DNA of 64,000 nucleotides from Streptomyces sp. P3 (lineage in GTDB: Bacteria > Actinomycetota > Actinomycetes > Streptomycetales > Streptomycetaceae): NCBI GenBank assembly GCA_016893485.2, contig JAFEKX020000001.1:2728001-2792000 (forward strand), in the 5' to 3' direction. The notes beneath the pieces are model-generated. The model was not told the DNA's origin. It did no database searches and worked only from the letters and a program-made list of their open reading frames with translations. Shown piece by piece: positions 28,604 through 42,302 of the stretch (the stretch's first letter is position 1; every line of letters begins with the position of its first letter). Both the position numbers and the translations under genes were made by a program.

Positions 28604-31411
28604 TCAGCCACCCCACCCCAGCCGAATCTCCCGGCCCCTCCCGACAACTCCCCACTCGCCAACTCCCCTCCGCCCAACCGCCGGAGGCCAGTGCGCGGCC
28701 GACTCCCAGTCCGCGCCCACGCCCACCGAGACGTCCAGCGGTGCCCGGAGATGGACCGCGTCGGCCATCGCCTGGCGGACCAGCTTCTCCGTGGTCTCGC
28801 GCTCGCCGGGGGCGATCTCCAGGACGATTTCGTCGTGGACCTGGAGAAGCATGCGGGACTTGAGGTCGGCCTCGCGGAGGGCGGTGTCGACCTTGAGCAT
28901 GGCCATCTTGACGATGTCCGCGGCGGTGCCCTGGATCGGCGCGTTCAACGCCATGCGCTCGGCGGCCTCGCGGCGCTGGCGGTTGTCGCTGTTGAGGTCG
29001 GGGAGGTAGCGGCGGCGGCCGAAGAGGGTCGCCGTGTAGCCCGTCGCCCTCGCCTCGTCGACCGCGCGGCGCAGATAGTCCCGTACGCCGCCGAAGCGCT
29101 CGAAGTACGTGTCCATCAGGACCCGTGCCTCGCCCGCGTCGATGTTCAGCTGCTGGGAGAGACCGAACGCGGAGAGGCCGTAGGCGAGGCCGTACGACAT
29201 CGCCTTGATCTTGCGGCGCATCTCCGCGTCGACCGCGGCACCGTCGACCGAGAACACCTGGGAGGCGACCGTGGTGTGCAGGTCCTCGCCCGAGGTGAAG
29301 GCCTCCAACAGGCCCTCGTCCTCCGAGAGATGGGCCATCACCCGCAACTCGATCTGGCTGTAGTCCGCGGTCATCAGGGACTCGTAGCCCTCGCCCACCA
29401 CGAAGCCGCGGCGGATCGCCCGGCCCTCGTCCGTGCGGACCGGGATGTTCTGCAGGTTCGGGTCCGTGGACGACAGGCGGCCCGTCGCCGCGACCGTCTG
29501 GTTGAACGTGGTGTGGATGCGGCCGTCGGTGGCGATCGTCTTGATCAGGCCCTCTACGGTGACGCGCAGCTTCGCCTGTTCGCGGTGGCGGAGCATGATG
29601 ACCGGCAGTTCGTTCTCCGTCTGGTTGGCCAGCCAGGCGAGGGCGTCGGCGTCCGTGGTGTAGCCGGTCTTCGTCTTCTTGGTCTTCGGGAGGCCGAGTT
29701 CACCGAAGAGGACTTCCTGGAGCTGCTTGGGCGAGCCGAGGTTGAACTCGTGCCCGGCCGCCGCGTGCGCCTCCTTCACCGCCTGCTGCACGGCTCCGGC
29801 GAACATCTGCTCCATGGCCTCCAGGTGCGCCTTGTCGGCGGCGATACCGGAGCGCTCCAGACGGGCCAGCAGGATCGAGGTGGGCAGCTCCATGTCGCGG
29901 AGCAGATCCGCCGCGCCGACCTCCTGGAGGCGCTCCCCGAAGGCCACCCCAGGTCGAGGATCGCGCGGGCCTGGACCATCAGGGCGTCCGCCTCGGCGCC
30001 GTCGTCCGTGCCGAACGCGAGCTGGCCGTCGGCCGCGGCGGCGGGGGCCAGCTCACGGCCGAGGTACTCCAGGGACAGCGCGTCCAGGTCGAAGGAGCGG
30101 CGGCCGGGCTTGACCAGGTAGGCGGCGAGCGCGGTGTCCATGGTGATGCCGGCGATGGTCCAGCCGTGGTCGGCGAAGACCCGCATCGCGCCCTTGGCGT
30201 TGTGGAACACCTTGGGGCGGTCGGCGTCGGACAGCCAGGCCGCGAAGGCGTTCTCGTCGCTCTCGTCCAGCTCGGCGGGGTCGAACCAGGCGGCGGCTCC
30301 CCGGCGGTGGCGAGTGCGACCTCGGTCACCGAGCCGGTGCCGAGCGCCCAGGTGTCGACGGTGGCGACGCCGAGCGGCTCGGTGCCGTAGTCGGCGAGCC
30401 AGCCGGTCAGTTCGCCGGTGCCCAGCACCGAGCCGTCGACCGCCACACCGCTCTCGGCGGGCGGGGTCGGCTCGGCCTCCTCGGCGCCCGGGTCGACGGC
30501 GAGCAGGCGCTCGCGCAGCGAGGGGTTGCGGATCTCCAGGGTGTCGAGCACCATCGCGACGCCCGTGCGGTCGTACGGAGCGCGCTCCAGGTCGACGACC
30601 GTCTTGGGCAGCTCGACGTCCTTGACCATCTCGGTGAGACGGCGGTTGAGCTTGACCGCGTCCAGGTGGTCGCGGAGGTTCTGCCCGGCCTTGCCCTTGA
30701 CCTCGTCGGCGCGGTCGACCAACTCGGCGAACGAACCGAACTGGTTGATCCACTTCGCGGCGGTCTTCTCGCCGACTCCGGGGATGCCGGGGAGGTTGTC
30801 GGAGGGTCGCCGCGCAGGGCCGCGAAGTCGGGGTACTGGGCGGGCGTCAACCCGTACTTCTCGACGACCTTCTCCGGAGTGAACCGGGTCAGCTCGGAGA
30901 CGCCCTTCGTCGGGTAGAGCACGGTGGTGTGCTCGGACACGAGCTGGAAGGAGTCGCGGTCGCCGGTGACGATCAGCACGTCGAAGCCCTCGGCCTCGGC
31001 CTGGGTGGCGAGCGTGGCGATGACGTCGTCGGCCTCGAAGCCGTCCACCGCGAAGCGGGAGACGTGCATCGCGTCGAGCAGCTCGCCGATCAGCTCGACC
31101 TGGCCCTTGAACTCGTCCGGGGTCTTGGAGCGGTTCGCCTTGTACTCCGTGAACTCCTCGGAGCGCCAGGTCTTGCGGGACACGTCGAAGGCCACCGCGA
31201 AGTGCGTGGGCGCCTCGTCACGCAGGGTGTTGGCCAGCATCGACGCGAAGCCGTAGATCGCGTTCGTCGGCTGGCCCGTCGCGGTCGTGAAGTTCTCCGC
31301 GGGCAGCGCGAAGAACGCGCGGTAGGCAAGCGAGTGCCCGTCCATCAGCATCAGCCGTGGACGGTCTCCGCCGGAGGTCTTGTCGGTCTTCTTCGATGCT
31401 GTCTCTGCCAC
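28604..31411 (-). CDS. polA: DNA polymerase I (frameshifted)
   Basis: About 935 residues. The N-terminal 5'-nuclease domain (MDGHSLAYRAFFAL, EADDVIATLA, VTGDRDSFQLV) is followed by an exonuclease-like domain. There, VDTWALG replaces the FDTET motif and HNAKGAMR lacks the usual Asp, so proofreading is probably lost. The polymerase domain has motif A DYSQIELR, motif B RKIKAMSYGLAYGL and motif C VHDEI. Breaks are near 30806 (one G restores GDPSDNLPGIPGVG), 30300 and 29948. The GTG start at 31411 gives AETASKKTDKT. The frame runs about 26 codons past the usual end ADWESAAH. Confidence 0.95.
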
Positions 31412-31612
31412 GCCCCCGATCCTGCCACGCCCCACTGACAGTCGGGACGCACGGCCACCGCGGCACAGGGATCGGACCAGCTCGGGGCGGGACCGAGAAC
31501 GCCCCGGGACAGGGGTGGGAGCGGGAGGAGGCAGGCGCCACGGACGTTGTCGGTGACGCGTGCGAGGATCGGATGCGTAGTGCACAGGTGCCAGCGAAGG
31601 AGGGGGCCCGCG

Positions 31613-33895
<2,283 letters not shown>

Positions 33896-33953
33896 GCGTT
33901 CGCTCAGCCGTCAGGTCCACCACGTCAGGCGCACGACGAACGGAGCCGGCCCC

Positions 33954-34442
33954 ATGGGCGAGCAGCAGCAAGGGAAGTTCCCGCAGGACGTCATCGACGA
34001 GTACGCGGCCCTCGGGATCGACCTGGTCGCCCTGTTCTCGGCCGGGCACCTCGGCACGCGGATGGGCGTGGAGATCGTCGAGGCGTCCGCGGAGCGCGTC
34101 GTCGGCACGATGCCGGTGGAGGGCAACACCCAGCCCTACGGCCTGCTGCACGGGGGCGCGTCCGCGGTGCTGGCCGAGACCCTCGGCTCGCTGGGTTCCA
34201 TGCTGCACGGCGGCAGCACGAAGATCGCCGTCGGCGTCGACCTCAACTGCACCCACCACCGCGGCGCCCGCTCCGGCCTCGTCACCGGCGTGGCCACCCC
34301 GGTCCACCGCGGCCGCTCGACGGCGACGTACGAGATCGTCATCACCGACGACACCGACCGCCGCGTCTGCACGGCCCGTCTGACCTGCCTCCTCCGCGAC
34401 GTCAAGCCGGGCGACGGAATCCCGGCAGCATCGACGAGTTGA
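33954..34442 (+). CDS. PaaI family hotdog-fold thioesterase
   Basis: Intact, 162 residues. VGTMPVEGNTQPYGLLHGGA-SAVLAETLGSLGS is the hotdog helix with the catalytic-region HGG; VDLNCTHHRGARSGLVTGVA and GRSTATYEIVITD follow. Such enzymes hydrolyse acyl-CoA thioesters. It starts 58 bp after the molybdoenzyme stop on the same strand, perhaps cotranscribed. Confidence 0.9.
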   Translation: MGEQQQGKFPQDVIDEYAALGIDLVALFSAGHLGTRMGVEIVEASAERVVGTMPVEGNTQPYGLLHGGASAVLAETLGSLGSMLHGGSTKIAVGVDLNCTHHRGARSGLVTGVATPVHRGRSTATYEIVITDDTDRRVCTARLTCLLRDVKPGDGIPAASTS

Positions 34443-34856
34443 CCCCACGGCCACAAGGCCCCGGCGGCACGCCCACCGGGGTCAGGTGGCGCGGGCCCCT
34501 GGGCGGGTTCGGCTGGCGCGGGCCCGGCGACCCAGGCACCGCCCACCTCTGAACCCACGCCCACCCGAACCCCCTAGGGCCGCGCGGAACTGCGCGACCA
34601 GCCCCACCGACCCGCAGCCCACGCACAGACCCGCAGCCCACGCACAGACCCGCCACCCAAGCCGTAACACCCCCGGCCCCCAACCCCCCACCCCACAAAC
34701 CTTGTTGACCCACCACGCCACCCCACACCCGGTCCCCACACCTCCCGACGCCCCCGCACAAACCGCCGATCCCCCAACTCCCCCAAAACACCCCCGTCTT
34801 CCCCACCCCCGTCCGCTCCCCTACCGTTTCCCCATGAGGCTGACGGCAGGAACGGC
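34443..34856. repeat. gene-free gap with intergenic repeat and 19-bp direct repeat
   Basis: The common element CGGAACTGCGCGACCAGCCCC (one arm of the inverted repeat seen at 309-388) ends near 34604. A 19-bp unit ACCCGCAGCCCACGCACAG is then tandemly duplicated at 34610-34628 and 34629-34647, followed by C-rich low-complexity DNA to about 34830. No gene is seen. Confidence 0.7.
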
Positions 34857-35526
34857 ATGAGCGGTATCGGGCCCGTCGAATCCGTCGACTCCACTGACAT
34901 GGACGGGAGTTACGAGGTCATCGGGGGCGACTCACCCCGCCTCGCGGACCGTTGGCACACCCTCCCCAGCGCACGCGCCGCAGGGCACTCGCGGTGATCG
35001 CGGTCGTCGCCGCCGCCGTCGGAGCCGTACTCCTGCCACCGGTGCACGACGGACGGCAGAGCGACCCGGCCCCGCCCGTCCCGTGGCCCGCCAACGTCAC
35101 CGCGTGGCGGTACGTCGGCCTCGCCCAGACCACCGACACCCCCACCACGACCGGTTTCTTCCGCTTCGCGGTCACCGTGGACAGCGGACCCCCGTCGCCG
35201 TCCGCGTCATCGGCGCCGCCTTCGACGGGCTCACGGCCGAGGCCGTACCGGAACCGCGCTTCACCGTCCACGCCGGATCGACCCACCGCGTCACGGTGGA
35301 GATTTCCGTTTCCGACTGTTCGGGACTGCCCCTGAATGCGGACCTCGCCTTTCTGGACGTAACGCTGCGTAACACGCGCGCAATACAACACCACAGTTTC
35401 ATCTTCGGCAGCGCCTACTCCGACGACCTTTCCGAGCTTCTGCACCGGGCCTGCGGCACGACAAACGCCAGGCCAGCCCCACGGCCAAGCGGAAGTGCAG
35501 GTTCTCAAAATGTGGACCGAGGGTGA
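34857..35526 (+). CDS. membrane-anchored hypothetical protein (frameshifted)
   Basis: About 223 residues in three frame pieces: SGIGPVESVDSTDMDGSYEV, then RTRRRALAVIAVVAAAVGAVLL (one transmembrane helix near residue 45), then a beta-rich extracytoplasmic part (GFFRFAVTVDSG, RFTVHAGSTHRVTVEISVSD, LPLNADLAFLDVTLRNTRA) ending QNVDRG. Breaks are near 34963 and 35190. Family unknown. It precedes livJ on the same strand, separated by 209 bp, so it is probably not part of the liv operon. Confidence 0.65.
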
Positions 35527-35735
35527 ATTCCGCCAAACCGGCTGAGACCCACCCTCCACCAAGCCCGACAACCGGCACGTCATAACAAGAAAGTCACAAG
35601 CCAGCTCACGACGATGCCCCTGCCTACAGACCGGGCTTAGAGTCACGGCCAGTCACCGCTCCATCGGGAGTTGGGTACCAGCGCAGCACCTCGCCGCTCC
35701 GACAGGAGCGACTGTGCCTGCGGAAAGGACTGATT

Positions 35736-36968
35736 GTGCGACAGCGTTCTTTGGTGATACTTACCTCCGTTCTCACGACTGGAGCTCTGACCCTCACCGC
35801 GTGCGGCTCCCGGGACAGCGGCAGCAAGAGCGACAGCGGGTCGACCACCCTGACCATCGGTGTCGACGCCCCGCTGTCCGGTGAGAACTCCACCACCGGT
35901 CTCGGCATCCAGTACGGCGTCCAGATCGCCGTGGACGACGCCAACAAGAACAACTGGGTCCCCGGCGTCAAGTTCAAGCTCAAGGCCCTGGACGACAAGG
36001 CCCAGCCCGCCACCGGCCAGTCCAACGCGACCGCCTTCACCGGCGACAGCAGCGTTGTCGGCGCCGTCGGCCCGCTGAACTCCGGCGTCGCCCAGTCGAT
36101 GCAGCAGGTGTTCGCCTCGGCCAACATGGTCGAGATCTCACCCTCGAACACCAACCCCGCCCTGACCCAGGGCAAGGACTGGCAGACCAACAAGACGCGG
36201 CCGTACAAGACGTACTTCCGCACCGCCACCACGGACGCCCTGCAGGGTGCCTTCGCCGCCGACTACGCGTACAACGGCCTCAAGAAGAAGAAGGCCTTCG
36301 TCGTCGACGACAAGCAGACCTACGGCGCCGGTCTCGCCGGAATCTTCAACGGCTCCTTCAAGAAGCTCGGCGGCTCCATCGCGGGCACCGACCACGTCAA
36401 CACCGGTGACACGGACTTCAGCACCCTCGTCACGAAGATCAAGAACTCCGGCGCCGACCTGCTCTACTACGGCGGCCAGTACGACGAGTCGGAGAAGATC
36501 ACCAAGCAGCTCAAGGGCGCCGGGGTCAAGATCCCGCTGTTCGGCGGTGACGGCATGTTCGCCACCACCTACATCCAGACCGCCGGCAAGGCCGCCGAGG
36601 GTGACCTCGCCACCTCCGTCGGTGTCCCCGCGGACACCCTGCCCGCCGCCAAGCAGTTCATCGCGACCTACAAGGCCAAGGGCTACAAGGGTGACTACGG
36701 CGCCTACGGTGCCTACGCCTACGACGCCGCCAGCGCCATCATCAAGGCCGTCAAGGCCGTGAAGGACGCCAACGGTGACAAGCTGCCCGCCAGCAGCGAC
36801 CTCCGCTCCAAGGTCGTCGACGCCGTCCAGAAGTCCGACTTCGAAGGCATCTCCGGCAAGGTCGCCTTCGACGAGTACGGCGACACCACCAACAAGCAGC
36901 TCACCGTCTACCAGGTCACCAACGGCGCCTGGAAGGCCGTGAAGACCGGCACGTTCAACGGCAGCTGA
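35736..36968 (+). CDS. livJ: branched-chain amino acid ABC transporter substrate-binding lipoprotein
   Basis: Intact, 410 residues. The GTG start follows GGAAAGGA. A lipoprotein signal ends in the lipobox LTAC (Cys about residue 23), then a type I periplasmic-binding fold (LTIGVDAPLSGENSTTGLGI, VVGAVGPLNSGVAQSMQQVF, VEISPSNTNPALT, FGGDGMFATTYIQTAGKAAE). It captures leucine, isoleucine, valine or related ligands at the cell surface. It is the first gene of livJHMGF; a hairpin after it may raise its level relative to the permease genes. Confidence 0.95.
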   Translation: MRQRSLVILTSVLTTGALTLTACGSRDSGSKSDSGSTTLTIGVDAPLSGENSTTGLGIQYGVQIAVDDANKNNWVPGVKFKLKALDDKAQPATGQSNATAFTGDSSVVGAVGPLNSGVAQSMQQVFASANMVEISPSNTNPALTQGKDWQTNKTRPYKTYFRTATTDALQGAFAADYAYNGLKKKKAFVVDDKQTYGAGLAGIFNGSFKKLGGSIAGTDHVNTGDTDFSTLVTKIKNSGADLLYYGGQYDESEKITKQLKGAGVKIPLFGGDGMFATTYIQTAGKAAEGDLATSVGVPADTLPAAKQFIATYKAKGYKGDYGAYGAYAYDAASAIIKAVKAVKDANGDKLPASSDLRSKVVDAVQKSDFEGISGKVAFDEYGDTTNKQLTVYQVTNGAWKAVKTGTFNGS

Positions 36969-37016
36969 CCCACGCCGTAGCGCCACCGCACCACAGCAGC
37001 ACCGCACCACCGCACC

Positions 37017-37056
37017 ACGGGCCGCGCGGAAGGAGGATCCCGACCGCGCGGCCCGT
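37017..37056 (+). terminator. intercistronic hairpin between livJ and livH
   Basis: ACGGGCCGCGCGG (37017-37029) pairs perfectly with CCGCGCGGCCCGT (37044-37056), with a 14-nt loop. It sits 49 nt after the livJ stop and 65 nt before the livH start. It is probably a partial terminator or an mRNA-stabilising hairpin that makes the binding protein more abundant than the membrane parts. Confidence 0.8.
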
Positions 37057-37121
37057 TGTCACACCCCACCCCCAGGCACGCGATCTGTGCACACGACCAC
37101 CAGCGACATGGAGGCCATGCG

Positions 37122-38051
37122 GTGAACACCCTGCCGCAGCAGCTGGCCAACGGGCTGCTTCTAGGCTCGATGTACGGGCTGATCGCCATCGGCTACACGA
37201 TGGTGTACGGCATCGTCCAGCTCATCAACTTCGCGCACGGCGAGATCTTCATGACCGGGGCCTTCGGCGCCCTCACGGTCTACGCCTACATCCTGCCCAG
37301 CGGCACCTCGATGGTGGTCGCCGTACCACTCATGCTGATCGGCGGCGGAATCGTCTCCGTCCTCGTCGCGGTGGGGGCAGAGCGATTCGCCTACCGCCCC
37401 CTGCGGCAAGCACCACGACTGGCGCCCCTCATCACCGCCATCGGCCTCTCCCTGGCCCTCCAGGAACTCGTCCGGAACTTCTACCCGGGCGCCGACAAGG
37501 CCCGCTCCTTCCCCAGCCTCGACGGCAACCACGACATCGGCTCCGTCACCATCTCCGACGCCGACATCTTCCTGGTCCTCGCCGCCGTCATCTGCATGTC
37601 CGGCCTCGCCTGGTTCGTCCGCAAGAGCCGCACCGGCCGCGCCATGCAGGCCACCGCGCAGGACCCGGACACCGCCCAGCTCATGGGCATCGACACCAAC
37701 CGCATCATCGTCATAGCCTTCGCGATCGGCGGCTTCTTCGCGGCGGTCGCCGCCGTCTCCTACGGCCTGAAGTACGGCAACATCGACTACCGCATGGGCT
37801 TCCTGATGGGCCTCAAGGCCTTCACCGCGGCCGTCATGGGCGGCATCGGCAACATCTACGGCGCCATGCTCGGCGGAGTCGTCCTCGGTGTCGCCGAGAC
37901 CCTTGCCTCCGCCTACATCAGCCACATCCCCGGCATGGAACAGCTCGGCGGCTCCAGCTGGGCCAACGTCTGGGCCTTCTGTCTCCTCATCCTCGTACTG
38001 CTGTTCAGGCCACAAGGTCTGCTCGGCGAACGCGTCGCGGACAGGGCGTGA
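37122..38051 (+). CDS. livH: branched-chain amino acid ABC transporter permease LivH
   Basis: Intact, about 309 residues, with eight or so hydrophobic helices. GSMYGLIAIGYTMVYGIVQL-INFAHGEIFMTG is the classic LivH start, and GLKAFTAAVMGGIGNIYGAM is the conserved cytoplasmic loop contacting the ATPases. GTG 37122 is chosen because GGAGG lies 7 nt upstream. It forms the channel with LivM. Confidence 0.95.
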   Translation: MNTLPQQLANGLLLGSMYGLIAIGYTMVYGIVQLINFAHGEIFMTGAFGALTVYAYILPSGTSMVVAVPLMLIGGGIVSVLVAVGAERFAYRPLRQAPRLAPLITAIGLSLALQELVRNFYPGADKARSFPSLDGNHDIGSVTISDADIFLVLAAVICMSGLAWFVRKSRTGRAMQATAQDPDTAQLMGIDTNRIIVIAFAIGGFFAAVAAVSYGLKYGNIDYRMGFLMGLKAFTAAVMGGIGNIYGAMLGGVVLGVAETLASAYISHIPGMEQLGGSSWANVWAFCLLILVLLFRPQGLLGERVADRA

Positions 38052-38055
38052 TCAC

Positions 38056-39861
38056 ATGACCGAGACGACCGAGACCCCCAGACCCCGAGACGCCGGCCAC
38101 CGCGCCCGCGGCCCAGCGCGGCATCATCCCGCTGCCCCTCGCCGCGGCCCGCGCCCTGCTGCTCGGCGGCGGCATCCTCACCGCAGCCTCCACGTTCCTG
38201 CGCTGGACCTGGACCTCCGACTTCCCCGGCGACCTCACCGTCAACGGCTACCCCGGCGGCCTCCAGATCCTGACCCTCGTCGCCGGCATCATCACCGTGG
38301 TGTTCGCCCTCGCCACCTACGGCATCCGAGGACTCGGCTGGCTCCTGCCCGCCCGCAACAACGCACCCCTCGTCCTCACCGCCTTCGGCGCCTTCGCCGT
38401 CACCTGGTACACGGTCATCGCGATCGCCGCGGAACTCGGTGGCATCGTCAACTGGGAGCCCGGCACCTACATCGCCGCCGTGGCCTCCCTCCTCCCGGTG
38501 ATCGGCGCCCTCGCTCTCCCGCAGGTCGCCACCGACACCACCAAGGAAGCCCTCAAGGCGTCCATCGCCAAGGCCGAGCGGATCCCGGCACCCCAGGACA
38601 CCGCCCCTGGATCCAGCGACTCGTCATCACGATCGTCGCCGCCCTCGGCCTCACCGTCTTCGCCTACGGCATCGACGCCGAGGACGAGCTCTTCGTCGGC
38701 TTCCTCATCGTCGTCGTCTTCACCGCGTGGGCCCTGCACACCGCCGGCCTCTTCGACCGGTTCAGCCACCTCACGGCCAACAACCGCAGCTTCGCCCTCG
38801 CCATGGGCTTCGTCGCCGCGATCGGCTTCCCGTTCACGCAGACCAACGACCACTACGCCAACCTCGGCGTCAACATCCTGATCTTCGGCACCGTCGCCCT
38901 CGGCCTCAACATCGTCGTCGGCCTCGCCGGACTCCTCGACCTCGGCTACGTCGCCTTCCTCGGCGTCGGCGCCTACACCGCCGCCCTGGTCTCCGGCTCC
39001 GAGTTCTCCAAGTTCTCCGGCGTCCAGTTCCCCTTCTGGGCCGCCGCCCTCACCGGCGCCGCCGCGTCGCTGGTCTTCGGCGTCCTCATCGGCGCCCCCA
39101 CCCTGCGCCTGCGCGGCGACTACCTCGCCATCGTGACCCTCGGCTTCGGAGAGATCTTCCGTATCGCCGTGAACAACATGGACGGCGTCTCGGGCCCTGA
39201 CATCACCAACGGCCCCAACGGCATCCCGTCCATCCCCGACCTGTCGTTCTTCGGCTTCAACTTCGGGGACAGCCACGACATCGGCGGCTTCACCATCGGC
39301 CGCTTCGCCAACTACTACCTGCTGATGGTCCTGATCATGGCGCTCGTGGTCACGATCTACCGCCGCGCCTCCGACTCCCGCATCGGCCGCTCCTGGATCG
39401 CCATCCGCGAGGACGAGACCGCCGCCACCGCCATGGGCATCAACGGCTTCCGCGTGAAGCTCATCGCCTTCGCCCTCGGCGCCACCCTCGCCGGCCTCGC
39501 CGGCACGGTCAGCGCCCACGTCACCTACAGCGTGGTGCCGAACCCGTACCAGTTCGCCGGAGCGGCCCCGCCCAACTCCGCGTTCCTCCTGGCCGCCGTC
39601 GTCCTCGGCGGCATGGGCACCGTCTCCGGACCCTTCCTCGGCGCCGCCCTGCTCTACCTGCTCCCGGAGAAGCTCGTCGCCCTCCAGGACAAGTCGCTCC
39701 TCGCCTTCGGCATCGCGCTCATCCTCCTGATGCGCTTCCGCCCCGAAGGCATCATCCCCAACCGCCGACGCCAGCTGGAGTTCCACGAGACCGGCCAGCT
39801 CGACGTACCGGAGACCACGACCCTGACCGACGAACCGGCCATCACCAAGGCAGGGGCGTAG
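38056..39861 (+). CDS. livM: branched-chain amino acid ABC transporter permease LivM (frameshifted)
   Basis: About 601 residues, longer than Gram-negative LivM because of an N-terminal extension with several helices (PLPLAAARALLLGGGILTAA, VVFALATYGIRGLGWLLPA). The LivM core is intact: NIVVGLAGLLDLGYVAFLGV, RLRGDYLAIVTLGFGEIFRI, IAIREDETAATAMGINGFRV. Breaks lie near 38080 and at CCCC 38604-38607, where one C restores APWIQRLVITIVAAL. It starts 5 bp after livH. Confidence 0.94.
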   Translation: MTETTETPRPRDAGHRARGPARHHPAAPRRGPRPAARRRHPHRSLHVPALDLDLRLPRRPHRQRLPRRPPDPDPRRRHHHRGVRPRHLRHPRTRLAPARPQQRTPRPHRLRRLRRHLVHGHRDRRGTRWHRQLGARHLHRRRGLPPPGDRRPRSPAGRHRHHQGSPQGVHRQGRADPGTPGHRPWIQRLVITIVAALGLTVFAYGIDAEDELFVGFLIVVVFTAWALHTAGLFDRFSHLTANNRSFALAMGFVAAIGFPFTQTNDHYANLGVNILIFGTVALGLNIVVGLAGLLDLGYVAFLGVGAYTAALVSGSEFSKFSGVQFPFWAAALTGAAASLVFGVLIGAPTLRLRGDYLAIVTLGFGEIFRIAVNNMDGVSGPDITNGPNGIPSIPDLSFFGFNFGDSHDIGGFTIGRFANYYLLMVLIMALVVTIYRRASDSRIGRSWIAIREDETAATAMGINGFRVKLIAFALGATLAGLAGTVSAHVTYSVVPNPYQFAGAAPPNSAFLLAAVVLGGMGTVSGPFLGAALLYLLPEKLVALQDKSLLAFGIALILLMRFRPEGIIPNRRRQLEFHETGQLDVPETTTLTDEPAITKAGA

Positions 39862-39867
39862 AGAGCC

Positions 39868-40739
<872 letters not shown>

Positions 40740-40743
<4 letters not shown>

Positions 40744-41455
40744 CCGCACTGCTAGAGGTCGAGGACCTCAGGGTCTCCTACGGCAAGATCGAAGCCGTCA
40801 AGGGCATCTCCTTCAGCGTCGAAGCCGGCCAGGTCGTCACCCTCATCGGCACCAACGGCGCCGGCAAGACCACGACCCTGCGCACCCTCTCGGGTCTGCT
40901 GCAGCCCTCGGGCGGCAAGATCAGCTTCGACGGCAAGCCGCTCAACAGCGTCCCCGCCCACAAGATCGTCGCCCTCGGCCTGGCCCACTCCCCGAAGGCC
41001 GGCACATCTTCCCCCGCCTCACCATCGCGGAGAACCTCCAACTCGGCGCCTTCCTCCGCAAGGACAGGGACGGCATCGAGAAGGACATCCAGCGCGCCTA
41101 CGACCTCTTCCCGATCCTGGGAGAACGTCAGAAGCAGGCTGCGGGAACCCTCTCGGGCGGCGAGCAGCAGATGCTGGCGATGGGCCGCGCCCTGATGTCC
41201 CAGCCGAAGCTCCTGATGCTGGACGAACCGTCCATGGGCCTCTCGCCGATCATGATGCAGAAGATCATGGCGACGATCGTGGAGCTCAAGGCGTCGGGCA
41301 CGACGATCCTCCTGGTCGAGCAGAACGCGCAGGCAGCGCTCTCGCTCGCCGACCAGGGCCACGTCATGGAGGTCGGCAACATCGTCCTCTCCGGCACCGG
41401 CGAGGACCTCCTGCACGACGAGTCGGTCCGAAAGGCGTACCTCGGCGAGGACTGA
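40740..41455 (+). CDS. livF: branched-chain amino acid ABC transporter ATP-binding protein LivF (frameshifted)
   Basis: About 238 residues. Walker A GTNGAGKTTTLRTLSG, signature TLSGGEQQMLAMGRAL, Walker B LLMLDEPSMGLSP, and VEQNAQAALSLAD. One C added to CCCC 40990-40993 restores AHSPEGRHIFPRLTIAENLQ. It begins with GTG inside the livG stop (GTGA). It is the last gene of the operon, followed by a strong hairpin. Confidence 0.94.
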
Positions 41456-41477
41456 GTCATCGCCGTCAGCCGCTTTT

Positions 41478-41526
41478 CTACGACGAGGCCCGCGCCCCCA
41501 GCATCGGGGCGCGGGCCTCGTCGTAG
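41478..41526. terminator. bidirectional hairpin terminator
   Basis: A perfect 21-bp stem: 41478-41498 pairs with 41506-41526 around the 7-nt loop CAGCATC. The stem is very GC-rich in the middle (GGCCCGCGCCCC). It lies between the convergent livF and ANTAR regulator genes and would end both transcripts. Confidence 0.92.
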
Positions 41527-41541
41527 ACACCGTTCTCCGGG

Positions 41542-42199
41542 TCAGCCCTTCGCGGACTTCTTCTCGTCGGCGTCCTGGATGACCCGCCTCGGCGACCTGC
41601 TGCATCGACATCCGACGGTCCATCGACGTCTTCTGGATCCACCGGAACGCGGCCGGCTCGGTCAGGCCGTACTCGGTCTGCAGGATCGACTTCGCCCGGT
41701 CGACCAGCTTGCGGGTCTCGAGGCGCAGCGTGAGGTCGGCGACCTCCTGCTCCAGCTGCTTCAGCTCCGTGAACCGTGAGACGGCCATCTCGATCGCCGG
41801 TACGACGTCACTCTTGCTGAACGGCTTCACAAGGTACGCCATCGCACCGGCGTCCCGGGCCCGCTCGACGAGGTCGCGCTGCGAGAAGGCGGTGAGCATC
41901 AGCACGGGCGCGATGGACTCGGCGGCGATCTTCTCGGCGGCGGAGATGCCGTCCAGCTTGGGCATCTTCACGTCGAGGATCACGAGGTCGGGCTTGTGCT
42001 CACGGGCCAGCTCGACGGCCTGCTCACCGTCACCGGCCTCGCCGACGACGGTGTACCCCTCTTCTTCGAGCATCTCTTTGAGATCGAGCCGAATCAGGGC
42101 CTCGTCCTCGGCGATGACGACACGGGTCGTCAGCGGAGGCACGTGCGACTTGTCGTCGTCGGGCGCGTCTACGGGCTGGGGCGACTCGGGGGCGGTCAC
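41542..42199 (-). CDS. pdtaR: ANTAR domain response regulator (PdtaR-like)
   Basis: About 219 residues. The receiver domain (about residues 25-140) has VVIAEDEALIRLDLKEMLEE, the phospho-acceptor in DLVILDVKMPKLDG and YLVKPFSKSD. The C-terminal ANTAR domain (about 155-215, VDRAKSILQTEYGLTEPAAF, RRMSMQQVAEAV) binds paired RNA hairpins and prevents termination. Removing one G from the GGG (complement of 41583-41585) restores the end VIQDADEKKSAKG. GTG 42199 has AGGAG 5 nt upstream. The cognate kinase is not in the window. Confidence 0.92.
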
Positions 42200-42231
42200 G
42201 GGGGCTCCTCGTTCAGGGCACGGGGGTAGTG

Positions 42232-42260
42232 CTGACAAGAGCCTACCTAGCTGCGATAAG
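42232..42260 (+). promoter_or_regulatory. promoter of the tRNA gene
   Basis: CTGACA (42232-42237) is separated by 17 bp from GATAAG (42255-42260), followed by GT. This is a fair vegetative promoter placed 42 bp before the tRNA. It also points away from the divergent ANTAR gene. Confidence 0.6.
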
Positions 42261-42302
42261 GTAGGGGCACAGCGGGACACCGCTGACCTTGGTTTCAAAG
42301 GG

